A stretch of 64,000 nt of DNA from Acidobacteriota bacterium (GCA_039028635.1 JBCCHV010000002.1:62001-126000), one strand, 5' to 3'. Positions 51,283 to 60,235 are shown, numbered from the stretch's first letter. A program made the numbers and translations. The notes: generated by a model from the letters alone, not told the origin.

Positions 51283-51468
51283 GCTAGCCCGGCCTGCTCA
51301 CGAGGTTTCCTCGCGAGAGGCCGTAGGTTCTTGAAGATGCAAGGCATCCGTCGCTGCCACGACGCCGCCGTACTCGACTCACTGCGAGGAGAGCAGGCGA
51401 CGGATAACGCAGCAGATTCGGGGACATGCGGACGCGCAGCGGAAAGCTCGTGAGAAGTTCGGGCTAGC
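51283..51468 (-). repeat. 186-bp structured repeat element, copy 2
   Basis: Read on the minus strand it runs GCTAGCCCGAACTTCTCACG to a 3' end that is the inverted copy, and has the core AATCTGCTGCGTTATC, stem ATCCGTCGC...GCGACGGAT and the hairpin GATGC-CTT-GCATC. Length equals copy 1 (186 bp). The TAG in its tip (51464..51466) is the stop codon of the DUF1800 gene. The element lies between DUF1800 and DUF1501 in sense orientation to both. Confidence 0.85.
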
Positions 51469-53419
51469 GACGCTGGAATTCCGGCGAACCGAGGATCAAG
51501 CCCACCACGTAAGCGGTGGCGCTGGGCGGCGACGAGACGGCGACGGACATCGAACGGCGACGGGAGCGCGGCCCGTCCCAGGGCAACAGGCGATCGTCCA
51601 TCGCCCCGGAAGGTGCCGCCTGGGCGGCTTCGGCCACCTTGTCGGCGAAGGATGGATCGCGCACCACCGGCAACAGACGATCGAGGGTGGGCGACGGATC
51701 ACGCTCCGGCAGAAGCACCGGCAGGAAAGCCTCGAGGGCTTCCTCGGCCGAGGCCGGCTCGCGCCGTTCGAGGAGCTCTTCGAGATCGAAACGCACGCCC
51801 GGAACCCGCCCGCCGGCGAGCTCGAGGCCGAAGGTCATACGCGCCAGCAGCGAACCGGTATTGACCCAGTTCTCGGCGCTGTCGGGAAAGCCCGTCGGCG
51901 CCTGATAGGCATAGATCGGCTGGCCGCTCTGGATCACCCACTCGAGAACGCCGCGGGCCTCGGCGACCTCCGCATCGAGGGCGCGCAGGGCGGAGGCCGC
52001 GACCTCGAAGGGCGACTTGATCTTGCTCTGGCGCGCTTCCGGCTGCCAGAAGGCCGGGTGATAGGCGAGGCGACGGATCAACTCCGCCAGATCGCCCTGG
52101 CTGGCCAAGAAGCTGTCCGCCAAGTCTTCCACCAGCGGCGCCGGTGGCTCGTCGGCGACGAACCGGGTCGCCACCTTGGCCGCCAGGTGACGCGCCGTCG
52201 AGGGGTGAGCGGCCAGGAGATCGAGGACCGCGAGGCCGTCTTCGATACCGCGGCCGGCCGGCAGCTTCTTCCCCAGCACCCGCTTGCTGCCGGCGTCGTG
52301 GGCATCGGCCCGGAACAAGAAGTCGCCTTCGAACACGAACCCGGCATCGGCCGGTAGGCGACGGGCCTGACCGAGCCGCCGGCGAACGCTGTCGTCGGTC
52401 ATCCGTCCTGGCGGAATCAGGGTCCAGCCGGTGAAGGCGCGCGCCACCTCGACGACGTCCTCCTGGTCGTAGCCGCCGTCGACGCCGAGGGTGTGGAGCT
52501 CGAGGAGCTCGCGGGCGTAGTTCTCGTTCAGACCCTGAGGACGACGCGAGGCACGCTGCTCATCGCCACCGCCGCGGGCTGCACTGCCGCGGGCAGCACT
52601 GCCGCGCGCCGCACCGCGCCGACCGAAGCCGGATCGACCGCCGCGACGCTGCCGCAGGTAGCGGTCGGGATCGAAGGTGGTGCGAGCCCCCGGTTCCGCC
52701 ACCGAGCGAGCGTTGTCGAGATAGAGCAGCATCGCCGGGTGCTTGGCGGTGGCCTCCAGCAGAGCGCGAAAATCACCCACCACGTGCGGCCGGATGGCAT
52801 CGCGCTCATAGGTCATCACGAAGGAGCGCACGTCGTTGTCGGCAAGGGACACATTGAAGTGGTTGAACCAGAATTCGGTGAGCACTTCGTGAAGCTGGTT
52901 CTCGCCGTAGACCGCGCGGTAGAGCTTCTGGCGATAGAGATCCGCCATCAGCTCCCGCTGGGGACGAAATCCCTCCTCCTGCATGGCACTGCGAAACTCC
53001 CGACGCAGGGCGGAACGATCGCCCTCCTCCATCGCCTGGGTCGCCTCCATGTCGAGGTCGAGCTTGCCCTCGCGCTGACGCTGACGCAGGACGATCCCCG
53101 GGTTGGGATAGCGCTCGAGAATTTCCCGCTGCTCGAGGCCGAGACTCTCGAGACCGGCCAAACGCGGCGCCAAAGCAGTCTCCGGGAGGTTGCCGGCGAG
53201 CTGGGCCTCGAGCCAGCGCTCGAGACCCAACTCGACCACCCGGTCGATGTCGCCCGGCCGGGCCCCGTAGGCGAAGCGATCCAGCAGGTGGGCGGCCGCC
53301 TGGCGCTCGCTCAGGCCGGCCTCGCGCCAGGGCAAGGTCGGAGCCTCGGCCACCGCCGGTGGCGCCACCGCGACCAGGAGAAAGAACGCTGCGAGGGTGT
53401 CGAGTCTTGGCAGTTTCAT
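51464..53419 (-). CDS. DUF1800 family exported protein
   Basis: 651 residues from the ATG at 53419. Signal peptide 1-24 (LAAFFLLVAVAPPAVAEA). DUF1800 blocks: AAAHLLDRFAYGARPGDIDRVVELGLERWLEAQL, MADLYRQKLYRAVYGENQLHEVLTEFWFNHFNVSLADNDVRSFVMTYERDAIRPHVVGDFRALLEATAKHPAMLLYLDNARS, GLNENYARELLELHTLGVDGGYDQEDVVEVARAFTGWTL, RVLGKKLPAGRG, HPAFW. Function unknown; the NENYARELLELHTLG stretch is invariant in the family. A Gly/Ala/Arg/Ser insert (about 268-292) is made of a 15-bp repeat. Upstream of DUF1501 in the usual order, with the 186-bp repeat between. Confidence 0.88.
   Translation of the reverse strand: MKLPRLDTLAAFFLLVAVAPPAVAEAPTLPWREAGLSERQAAAHLLDRFAYGARPGDIDRVVELGLERWLEAQLAGNLPETALAPRLAGLESLGLEQREILERYPNPGIVLRQRQREGKLDLDMEATQAMEEGDRSALRREFRSAMQEEGFRPQRELMADLYRQKLYRAVYGENQLHEVLTEFWFNHFNVSLADNDVRSFVMTYERDAIRPHVVGDFRALLEATAKHPAMLLYLDNARSVAEPGARTTFDPDRYLRQRRGGRSGFGRRGAARGSAARGSAARGGGDEQRASRRPQGLNENYARELLELHTLGVDGGYDQEDVVEVARAFTGWTLIPPGRMTDDSVRRRLGQARRLPADAGFVFEGDFLFRADAHDAGSKRVLGKKLPAGRGIEDGLAVLDLLAAHPSTARHLAAKVATRFVADEPPAPLVEDLADSFLASQGDLAELIRRLAYHPAFWQPEARQSKIKSPFEVAASALRALDAEVAEARGVLEWVIQSGQPIYAYQAPTGFPDSAENWVNTGSLLARMTFGLELAGGRVPGVRFDLEELLERREPASAEEALEAFLPVLLPERDPSPTLDRLLPVVRDPSFADKVAEAAQAAPSGAMDDRLLPWDGPRSRRRSMSVAVSSPPSATAYVVGLILGSPEFQRR
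52571..52615. repeat. 15-bp tandem repeat inside the DUF1800 gene
   Basis: GCCGCGGG(C/A)(T/A)GCACT is present three times (third copy diverged). It encodes the Ala-Arg-Gly-Ser-Ala units of the low-complexity insert and could expand or shrink in frame. Confidence 0.7.
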
Positions 53420-53545
53420 GGTCGTTGAGAGCTTCCTCGGGAGTCGCTGCGGTTGTCGTTCAGGGCGTGAAACCCACCGACCGGCGAATCCTTGCGGTGA
53501 GACCTGGAGAAAACTCGCCGGGAGGGTGGCGCCGGCACTGCTAGC

Positions 53546-54157
53546 ATGACCGGCGAACCTGGGGGAAACGGAGCGGGATCCATGGAGCACGACGAGGCGG
53601 CGCGCCAAAACCTGATCGCGGGCAAGCTCAGCGGTCCGGCCTACTCGCAGGAGGCGATCGAGGAAGCCCTGCCGGTGGTCTACGGCGAGCTCAAGCGTCT
53701 CGCGGCCCACTTCTTGCGCGGCGAGAGGCGGGACAACTCGCTGGTCACCACCGAGCTGGTGCACGAGGCCTACATGCGCATCTTCACCGGCGAAGAGGTC
53801 TCCTTCACCGACCGCAAGCACTTCTTCTCCACTGCCGCCATGTCGATGCGGCGCATCCTGGTCGACCGGGCGCGGCGGCGCAGCGCCTCGAAGCGCATTC
53901 CCCGAGAGATGATCTCGCCGATCGACGCCGCCTTCGATGCCGCCGAGGAGCCGGACCTCGAGGTGCTGGCCCTCGACCGCGCCCTCGACCAGCTCGGCCG
54001 CATCGATCCGCGCCAAGCGCAGATCGTCGAGCTGCGCTACTTCGGCGGCCTGACCGAGAACGAAGTCTGCAAGATTCTCGATCTTTCCCGCGCCACCGTG
54101 TCGCGCCAGATGGTCGCTGCCAAGCTGTGGCTCAAACGACAGATGCGGGCGACCTGA
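53546..54157 (+). CDS. ECF-type sigma-70 factor
   Basis: 203 residues from ATG 53546; the ATG at 53582 (MEHDEAARQN) with GGAG upstream is an equally good start. Region 2: ALPVVYGELKRLAAHFLRGERRDNSLVTTELVHEAYMRIFTGEEVSFTDRKHFFSTAAMSMRRILVDRARRRSASKR. Region 4: IDPRQAQIVELRYFGGLTENEVCKILDLSRATVSRQMVAAKLWL. Same TIGR02999-like group as the sigma at 48220. The kinase gene begins one base after its stop. Divergent from the DUF1800 gene (about 130-160 bp between). Confidence 0.92.
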   Translation: MTGEPGGNGAGSMEHDEAARQNLIAGKLSGPAYSQEAIEEALPVVYGELKRLAAHFLRGERRDNSLVTTELVHEAYMRIFTGEEVSFTDRKHFFSTAAMSMRRILVDRARRRSASKRIPREMISPIDAAFDAAEEPDLEVLALDRALDQLGRIDPRQAQIVELRYFGGLTENEVCKILDLSRATVSRQMVAAKLWLKRQMRAT

Positions 54158-54158
54158 G

Positions 54159-56933
54159 ATGGACACCACCGAACCGGTCCCGTCGGCGGATCTCGCGCGC
54201 CACCGGCGCATCGCCCAGATCGTCGCCGAAGCCCTCGAGCGCCACGCCGACGAGCGCTACGCCTTTCTCGACCAGGCCTGCGGCGACGACCTCGAAATGC
54301 GCGCCGAGGTCGAGGATCTGCTCGATCAGGCCACCGAGGACCTCGAAGATCCCACCCAGTCGACGGACGTCTTCGCCTACCTCGAGCAGTCCTTCCAGGA
54401 GCCCGCCGACGCCTATCCCAGCGAGATCGGCAACTACCGCATCGTCGAGCCCTTGGGCAGCGGTGGCATGGGCGCGGTCTTCCTCGCCGAGCAATCGCAA
54501 CCGGTCAAACGCCAGGTGGCCCTCAAGCTGATGCACGCCAGCCTGCGCAGCCCGCGCGCCCTCGGCCGCTTCGAGGCCGAGCGCAACGCCCTCGCCCGCA
54601 TCGCCCACCCCAACGTGGCGCAGCTCTACGAAGCCGGGACCACCGACGATGGCTTCCCCTTCTTCGCCATGGAGCACATCCCCCAGGGCGAGCCGATCAC
54701 ACGCTTCTGCGACGCCGAGAAGCTCTCCATCGAAGACCGCCTCGAGCTCTTCATCGCCGTCTGCCGTGGAGTGCACAGCGCCCATCAGAAGGGCGTGCTG
54801 CACCGTGACCTCAAGCCCGGCAATGTCTTGGTGACCAAGCTCGAGGACGGCCGCGCCATTCCCAAGGTGATCGACTTCGGCCTCGCCAAGGCGATCGGCG
54901 ACCTGCGGTTGACGGACGAGACTCAGCTCACCGCTCTCCACGCCATTGGAACACCCGCCTACATGAGCCCCGAGGCTCGCTTGGCGGTGCAGGATGTCGA
55001 CACCCGCTCCGACGTCTATTCCCTCGGCGTCATGCTCTTCGAGCTCCTCACCGGCGTCCGCCCGAGCGATGGCGAGGGGGGTTCGCGGGAAGAATCGGTC
55101 AAGCAGCGCCGACCGAGCAACCGGGTGACCCGCCTCGATGGCGAGCAAAGCCGCGACATCGCCGCCGAGCGTCGGCTCGAGCAGCGCGAGCTGCCGAAGC
55201 GCCTGCGCGGCGACCTCGACTGGATTGTGGTCAAGGCGCTGGCCGACGAGCCGGAGCGCCGTTACGCTTCCGCCGCTGAGCTGGCGGCGGACCTGCAGCG
55301 TCATCTCGATGCCGAGCCCATCATCGCCCGGCCACCGAGCGCCGGCTACCGCTTCGGAAAGTTCTTCCAGCGACACAGAGTGGCGGCGGTGGCGGCGACG
55401 CTGGTGCTGGCCGCCCTGGTCGGCGGCTTCATCGCCACTTCCCTCGCCCTGGTGCGGGCGCGCCAAGCGGAGGCCGAGGCGCGGCGCTCGCAAACCGAAT
55501 CTCAGCAAGTCTCCGAGTTCCTGACCGGGCTGTTCCAGGTCTCCGATCCGGGCCGCGAGCGTGGCAGTGAGGTGACCGCCCGGGAGCTCCTCGACGAAGG
55601 TGCCGCCCGGATTCGCGAAGATCTCGACGATCAGCCCTTGGTGCAGGCTCGGCTGATGCGCACCATCGGCGACGTCTACGTCCGCCTCGGCCTCTACGAA
55701 CCCGCCAGCACCATCCTGACGGACGCCGTGGGCGTCCTCCGCAACCTGCCCGATCCGCCCCGCCTCGAGCTCGCCGAGACCCTCCAGTCGCTGGGCTACA
55801 GCCATGAGAAACAGGCCGACCTCGAAACCGCCGAGGCGGAGATTCGCAGGTCTCTCGAGATGCTCACCGGCGACGACCGCGACAGCGGACTGCTGCGCGC
55901 CGAGGGCCACCGCATCCTGGGAGTGATTTTCAACAGCGCCGGGCGCTACGAACAGGCGGTGGAGCAGTTCCGCCTGGCTCTCGACCTCTGGCGCCAGCTC
56001 GCCGTCGACGACCTCGAGATCGCCAAGGAGCTCTCGAACCTCGGTCTCGCCGAGCTTCGCCTCGGGCAGTACCCACAAGCCCAAAGTCGCCTCGAAGAGT
56101 CGGTGGCGCGCTGGCAAGCGAGCGGTGGAGACGAGTTTCTCTCCGCCAACGCCTGGACCAACCTGGGGCTCGCCCACTATCGCCAGCGCCACCTCGACGA
56201 GGCCCTCGCCGCCCATCGGCGAGCCCTCACCATCCGCGAGAAATGGCTCGAGGACGACCATCCCGACCTCGCCGGAAGCCTCTACAGCGTCGGCACCATG
56301 CTCGCCGAAACCGGCGACCACGCCGGCGCTCTGGATCACATCGGACGCGCCACCGGCATCCTCGAAGCCACCCTCGGTAGCCAGCATCCCAACGTCGCCG
56401 CCGCCTACGAGGGCATGGCGGTGATGAACCACTCCTACCTCGGCGACCTCGACGCCGCCGAGCGCCTCTACCGCAAGGTTCTGACCATTCGCGAAGCCAT
56501 CGCTCCGGGCCACCCGGACCTCGCGGCCACTCTGCGGCGTCTGGGGGACGTCTACGTGCAACGCCAGAGCTACGGCCAGGCGCGGCCGATTCTCGAACGC
56601 TCCCTGCGCATCCGGCGTGCCGCCCTCGACGCCGACCATCCCCACATCGCCGAAAGCCTCGGCGCCCTCGGATCCCTCGACCTCGCCACCGGCCGCCTAC
56701 CGCAAGCGGAGACCGCCCTGCGCCAGGCACTGGCCATCCACGAGGCCAAGTCGAGCCCCGAGGACCCGGAGTTCGGCTTGACGGTGCTCAACCTGGCGCG
56801 GGTCCTGACCCAGAATGGGACGCCCGGCGAGGCGCGTCCGCTCTACGACCGCGCCATCGAGATGATGGCCGACATCGAGCCACTGGAGGGCGAGCTGGCC
56901 GAAGCTCAACAAGAGCGCGAAGCCCTACGCTGA
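54159..56933 (+). CDS. Membrane Ser/Thr protein kinase with TPR domain
   Basis: 924 residues. Kinase domain about 93-375: GSGGMG (101-105 region), Lys 123, HRDLKPGN (215-222), DFG (239-241), GTPAYMSPE. TM helix about 408-431 (VAAVAATLVLAALVGGFIATSLAL). C-terminal TPR array (about 470-910), with repeats of the YEQAVEQFRLALDLWRQL, AWTNLGLAHYRQRHLDEALAAHRRALTIREKWL kind (kinesin-light-chain-like). All catalytic residues are present. Co-transcribed with the upstream ECF sigma. Compared with the kinase at 45560 it shares plan but is diverged, so the two modules are old paralogues. Confidence 0.92.
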   Translation: MDTTEPVPSADLARHRRIAQIVAEALERHADERYAFLDQACGDDLEMRAEVEDLLDQATEDLEDPTQSTDVFAYLEQSFQEPADAYPSEIGNYRIVEPLGSGGMGAVFLAEQSQPVKRQVALKLMHASLRSPRALGRFEAERNALARIAHPNVAQLYEAGTTDDGFPFFAMEHIPQGEPITRFCDAEKLSIEDRLELFIAVCRGVHSAHQKGVLHRDLKPGNVLVTKLEDGRAIPKVIDFGLAKAIGDLRLTDETQLTALHAIGTPAYMSPEARLAVQDVDTRSDVYSLGVMLFELLTGVRPSDGEGGSREESVKQRRPSNRVTRLDGEQSRDIAAERRLEQRELPKRLRGDLDWIVVKALADEPERRYASAAELAADLQRHLDAEPIIARPPSAGYRFGKFFQRHRVAAVAATLVLAALVGGFIATSLALVRARQAEAEARRSQTESQQVSEFLTGLFQVSDPGRERGSEVTARELLDEGAARIREDLDDQPLVQARLMRTIGDVYVRLGLYEPASTILTDAVGVLRNLPDPPRLELAETLQSLGYSHEKQADLETAEAEIRRSLEMLTGDDRDSGLLRAEGHRILGVIFNSAGRYEQAVEQFRLALDLWRQLAVDDLEIAKELSNLGLAELRLGQYPQAQSRLEESVARWQASGGDEFLSANAWTNLGLAHYRQRHLDEALAAHRRALTIREKWLEDDHPDLAGSLYSVGTMLAETGDHAGALDHIGRATGILEATLGSQHPNVAAAYEGMAVMNHSYLGDLDAAERLYRKVLTIREAIAPGHPDLAATLRRLGDVYVQRQSYGQARPILERSLRIRRAALDADHPHIAESLGALGSLDLATGRLPQAETALRQALAIHEAKSSPEDPEFGLTVLNLARVLTQNGTPGEARPLYDRAIEMMADIEPLEGELAEAQQEREALR

Positions 56934-56978
56934 GCCGAACCAAGCCGGCAGATCGAAGAGAACGAAAGCCACCTGAGC

Positions 56979-57018
56979 GCAGGCATGCCTGCATTTGAGT
57001 GCTACCATGCCTGCATGG
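56979..57018 (+). promoter_or_regulatory. Repeated palindromic operator at the toxin-antitoxin promoter/start
   Basis: CATGCCTGCAT occurs at 56984..56994 and 57006..57016, 22 bp (two helix turns) apart. The first lies in the palindrome GCAGGCATGCCTGC (56979..56992), the second in CCATGC-CT-GCATGG (57005..57018), which includes the ATG of the antitoxin. Ribbon-helix-helix antitoxins bind such paired sites to repress their own operon. Confidence 0.65.
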
Positions 57019-57257
57019 CTAGGCAACTCACCATTCGCAGGGTTCCCGACGAGGTCGCCGAGAGCCTCGCCACCCTCAGTCGGACGAAGGGCCAAAGCAT
57101 CAACACCATCGTGCTGCAGATCCTGCAGGAAGCGGTGGGTCATGACGAGCGACGAAAGCGCTTGCTGCGCTACGCAACCTGGACCGAGGACGAGGCCGAC
57201 GAGTTTGCGCAGCTTGTCGCGCACCAGCGCACTATCGAGAGCCGCGACTGGGAATGA
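57015..57257 (+). CDS. Ribbon-helix-helix antitoxin (FitA/VapB type)
   Basis: 80 residues starting MARQLTIRRVPDEVAESLATLSRTKGQSINTIVLQILQEAVG, the FitA-like ribbon-helix-helix DNA-binding domain (beta strand RQLTIRRV, two helices). The C-terminal part (ERRKRLLRYATWTEDEADEFAQLVAHQRTIESRDWE) is the toxin-binding tail ending in W-E. It neutralises the PIN toxin encoded five bases downstream and represses the operon. The longer frame from 56985 is rejected because the operator would lie inside it. Confidence 0.88.
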   Translation: MARQLTIRRVPDEVAESLATLSRTKGQSINTIVLQILQEAVGHDERRKRLLRYATWTEDEADEFAQLVAHQRTIESRDWE

Positions 57258-57261
57258 CACC

Positions 57262-57663
57262 GTGACTCTGATGCTCGACACTTCTGCCTACATCGGACTG
57301 CGCCGAGGTCACCCGCTCGTTCTCGATGCGATGGCAGAAGCATCGAACATTCTTCTGCCCACCACGGTGCTGGGCGAGCTCGAGGCAGGCTTCGAGCTCG
57401 CCGCCCGCTCGGCAGAGAATCGCGCCGCCCTCGAAGACTTCCTGGCGGAGCCCTTCGTTGCGATTCGACCGATCACTCGGCAGGTCGCTCAGCAGTACGG
57501 CAAGCTGTTCGCGGCCCTGCGGAGGGCCGGCACTCCGATTCCCCTCAACGACGTCTGGATCGCCGCCGCCAGCGTCGTGGCCGGCGCTCGGCTCCTCACC
57601 TTCGACCACCACTTCGAGAGGATTTCAGGTCTCGACCTGAGACGCCTGAAAGCGGACGAATAG
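57262..57663 (+). CDS. PIN-domain ribonuclease toxin (VapC/FitB type)
   Basis: 133 residues from the GTG at 57262 (or ATG 57271). Starts VTLMLDTSAYIGLRRG with the first PIN Asp; LPTTVLGELEAGFELA holds the Glu, and IPLNDVWIAAASVVAGARLLTFDHHFERISGL the later two Asp. These four acids bind Mg2+ for RNA cleavage. VapC-type toxins cut tRNA or rRNA and stop translation when the antitoxin is lost. Downstream of its RHH antitoxin with a 4-bp gap. Confidence 0.9.
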   Translation: MTLMLDTSAYIGLRRGHPLVLDAMAEASNILLPTTVLGELEAGFELAARSAENRAALEDFLAEPFVAIRPITRQVAQQYGKLFAALRRAGTPIPLNDVWIAAASVVAGARLLTFDHHFERISGLDLRRLKADE

Positions 57664-57710
57664 TCGACCTCGTTGGAGGCTAATCAGTCCCCTTCGGCGG
57701 TCGTGCGCCT

Positions 57711-59615
57711 TCACGCTCCCTCGACCTCCTGGTCCGGCGTCTCGATGCCGAGGCGCGCGTCGTCCTTCGGCGGTGGGACCCAGCCGCGCTCGGTGGAATC
57801 GTGGCGCTCGGCGGCGCGATCCGCTTTCATGAGATCGAACAACTCACCGGCCCGCGCCCGGGCGACATCGATATAGCTTCGGTCGACACCGCCCTCGAGC
57901 CAGCGTTCGCGCAGCGACTCGAGCATGCCGCGATCGTGCTGGCGGAAGGAGCGTGCCTGGCGCTCGGCCTTGAAGGGATGGGTGCCGAGCTCGATCAGGG
58001 CAAGACGGCCGGCGGAGGTCGCGGCCTCGAAGAGCTCCTGCACGACCTGGTGCGCCCCGGCCTGCTCGAGCTCGTAGACGTGATGGCGATCCACCGCCCG
58101 GGCGATGATGCGGCAGTTTGGGTGGTGGCGGGCAACGTGCTCGACGAGCAGGGTCTGGCGCTCGCGGTCATCGAGGGCCGCCACGAACAGCCGCGCTTCG
58201 TCGGCACCGGCGGCGTGCAGCAGGTCGGGGCGGGTGGCGTCACCGTAGTAGGTCTTGAGACCGATCTGGCGCCACAGGTCGATCAGCGCCGGATCGTGGT
58301 CGAGAACCACCACCCGGTAGCCGTTGGTGATCAACATGCGGCTGACCACCTCGCCGAAGCGCCCGACGCCGGTGACGACGGCGGTTCCCTGCTCGTCGAT
58401 CTCGTCCGCGTCCCGCTCCGTCTCGTCGTCGCTGCGCGGCGCGATCAGCTTCTCGTAGAGGATGAACAGCAGCGGCGTCAGCAGCATGGTGATCGCCACC
58501 ACCAGAGTGAGAATCTGGGTCACCGCCGGCGCCAGCACCCCGGCCCCCTCGGCGAATCCGAACAGCACGAAGGCGAACTCGCCGGCCTGGGCCAAGGCGA
58601 GGGCGAAGAGCCAGCGCACCTTGCCGCGCAGCCCGAAGGAGCGCGCCAGCAGGAGCAGGATCACCAGCTTGACCACCATCAGAGCGAGGGCGGCACCGAA
58701 GATCCGAACCGGTTGCCCGAAGAGGAGCTCGAAATCGATGCCGGCACCGACGGAGATGAAGAACAAACCGAGGAGCAGCCCCTTGAAGGGCGCGATGTCG
58801 CTTTCGAGCTCGTGACGGTACTCGCTACCGGAGAGCACCACGCCGGCGAGGAAGGTGCCGAGGGCCGGCGACAGGCCGACCCGGTCCATCGCCAGGGCGA
58901 TGCCCACCACCAGCAGCAGCGCCGCGGCGGTGAAGATCTCGCGCAGCCGCGATTCGGCGATGAAGCGGAAGGTCGGGCGCATCAGGAACCGCCCGGCGAG
59001 GATGATCGCCGCGATCACTCCGAGAATCGCCAGGGTCTGGAGCCACGCCGGCAGCCCCTCGAGCCCCCCACCATGGTGACCGGCGGCCTCGCCGTGGGCC
59101 CCACTGCCGACGGCGAGCAGCGGCATCAGGGCGAGCATCGGAATGACCGCGATGTCCTGGAACAGCAGCACCGAAAAGGCCGACTGCCCCGCCGGAGCCT
59201 TCATCCAGCCCTTTTCTTCGAGGGTCTGGAGCACGATGGCCGTCGAGGACAGGGCGAGAACCATCGCCACCGCCAAGGCGCTGCGCCACGGCAGCTCGAA
59301 GGCGAGGGCCACGCCAAACAGCAAAAGGGTCGTGCCCACCACCTGCAGGCCCCCCAATCCGAGGAGCTTGGTGCGCATGCGCCAGAGCATGGCGGGCCGC
59401 AGCTCGAGGCCCACCAGAAAGAGCATCATCACGACGCCGAACTCGGCGAAGTGCTTGACCTCCTTGGTTTCGGCTCCGACCAATCCGAGCACTGGCCCGA
59501 TGACGATGCCGGCGAGCAGATAGCCGAGCACCGAGCCCAGGCCGAGACGCTTGGCGATCGGCACCGCCACCACCGCCGCCAGCAGGTAGAGAGAGGCGTC
59601 GCTGAGAAACTCCAT
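57711..59615 (-). CDS. Kef-type K+/H+ antiporter with RCK (TrkA-N) domain
   Basis: 634 residues. An N-terminal CPA2 antiporter domain (about 1-400, 12-13 TM; GVVMMLFLVGLELRPAMLWRMR, SSTAIVLQTLEEKG, LFQDIAVIPMLALMPLL, ALAQAGEFAFVLFGFA) precedes a TrkA-N nucleotide-binding domain (about 410-525; GTAVVTGVGRFGEVVSRMLITNGYRVVVLDHDP) and a C-terminal tail. Exchanges K+ for H+ during electrophile stress; in E. coli KefB/C are gated by glutathione adducts. A Gly/His-rich loop (GSGAHGEAAGHHGGG) is unusual. The NAD(P)H oxidoreductase gene precedes it with a one-base TGATG overlap. Confidence 0.92.
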   Translation of the reverse strand: MEFLSDASLYLLAAVVAVPIAKRLGLGSVLGYLLAGIVIGPVLGLVGAETKEVKHFAEFGVVMMLFLVGLELRPAMLWRMRTKLLGLGGLQVVGTTLLLFGVALAFELPWRSALAVAMVLALSSTAIVLQTLEEKGWMKAPAGQSAFSVLLFQDIAVIPMLALMPLLAVGSGAHGEAAGHHGGGLEGLPAWLQTLAILGVIAAIILAGRFLMRPTFRFIAESRLREIFTAAALLLVVGIALAMDRVGLSPALGTFLAGVVLSGSEYRHELESDIAPFKGLLLGLFFISVGAGIDFELLFGQPVRIFGAALALMVVKLVILLLLARSFGLRGKVRWLFALALAQAGEFAFVLFGFAEGAGVLAPAVTQILTLVVAITMLLTPLLFILYEKLIAPRSDDETERDADEIDEQGTAVVTGVGRFGEVVSRMLITNGYRVVVLDHDPALIDLWRQIGLKTYYGDATRPDLLHAAGADEARLFVAALDDRERQTLLVEHVARHHPNCRIIARAVDRHHVYELEQAGAHQVVQELFEAATSAGRLALIELGTHPFKAERQARSFRQHDRGMLESLRERWLEGGVDRSYIDVARARAGELFDLMKADRAAERHDSTERGWVPPPKDDARLGIETPDQEVEGA

Positions 59616-60235
59616 CAGACGGCTCCCGCGGCCGGAGTGATGAGCTCGTCGAGGCCATCCGAGAGGGTCAAGCGGTCGGCAGCACCGGCGACATCGAGGC
59701 GATCGTCGGCCAGCGCATCGAGTAGTCGCTGGTAGTCGCGGACGTGCTCATCGAGGCGCTGTTCATCGCGCGCATGGCCGGCGGCGAAGAGAGCAAAGGG
59801 CGGCAGATAGCGCATCCGGCAGAGGTACATGGTCTGCTCGAAGGGCGCGAACAGCTCGCGCAGCTCGAAACGGTTGACGCCGGTGCGGCAGTACACCTCG
59901 CGCCGCCCGCCGGTGGTCACCGCGCTGACGAAGAGCTTGCCCTCGAGGGCCCGACCCTCGGATCCATAGGCGAAGCCGTACTCAAGCACCAGATCCTGCC
60001 ACTCCTTGAGAATCGCCGGACTGGAGTACCAGTAGACCGGATGGTGAAAGACCAGGACGTCGTGCTCCCGCAGGCGTTCCTGCTCGCGCTCGACGTCGAT
60101 CTCGAAGGTCGGATACTCGGCATAGAGGTCGACGAAGGTCACTGCCGGATGCCGCTGCGGAACCTCCGCCAGCACCACATTCGCCTCCGAGCGATCCGTC
60201 CGTGGGTGGGCAAACAACACCAGGATCTTCTTCAT
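59615..60235 (-). CDS. KefF/KefG-like NAD(P)H quinone oxidoreductase
   Basis: 206 residues from the ATG at 60235, with GGGGAAGGAG upstream. Flavodoxin-like fold of the MdaB/KefF group: ILVLFAHPRTDRSEANVVL, VTFVDLYAEYPTFEIDVEREQERL, DVLVFHHPVYWYSSPAILKEWQDLVLEYGFAYGSEGRALEGKLFVSAVTTGG, then FELRELFAPFEQTMYLCRMRYLPPFALFAAGHARDE. Binds FMN or FAD, reduces quinones and electrophiles, and is the ancillary subunit needed for full Kef activity. Translationally coupled to the Kef gene. Confidence 0.9.
   Translation of the reverse strand: MKKILVLFAHPRTDRSEANVVLAEVPQRHPAVTFVDLYAEYPTFEIDVEREQERLREHDVLVFHHPVYWYSSPAILKEWQDLVLEYGFAYGSEGRALEGKLFVSAVTTGGRREVYCRTGVNRFELRELFAPFEQTMYLCRMRYLPPFALFAAGHARDEQRLDEHVRDYQRLLDALADDRLDVAGAADRLTLSDGLDELITPAAGAV

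Noticed and set aside
51255-51347. 31-residue N-terminal extension of the DUF1501 protein
   Set aside because: It is translated from the 186-bp repeat element; the Tat signal begins right after the ATG at 51254.
57801-59735. 644-codon + strand frame opposite the Kef antiporter
   Set aside because: Antisense shadow, Gln/His/Glu-rich and without motifs.
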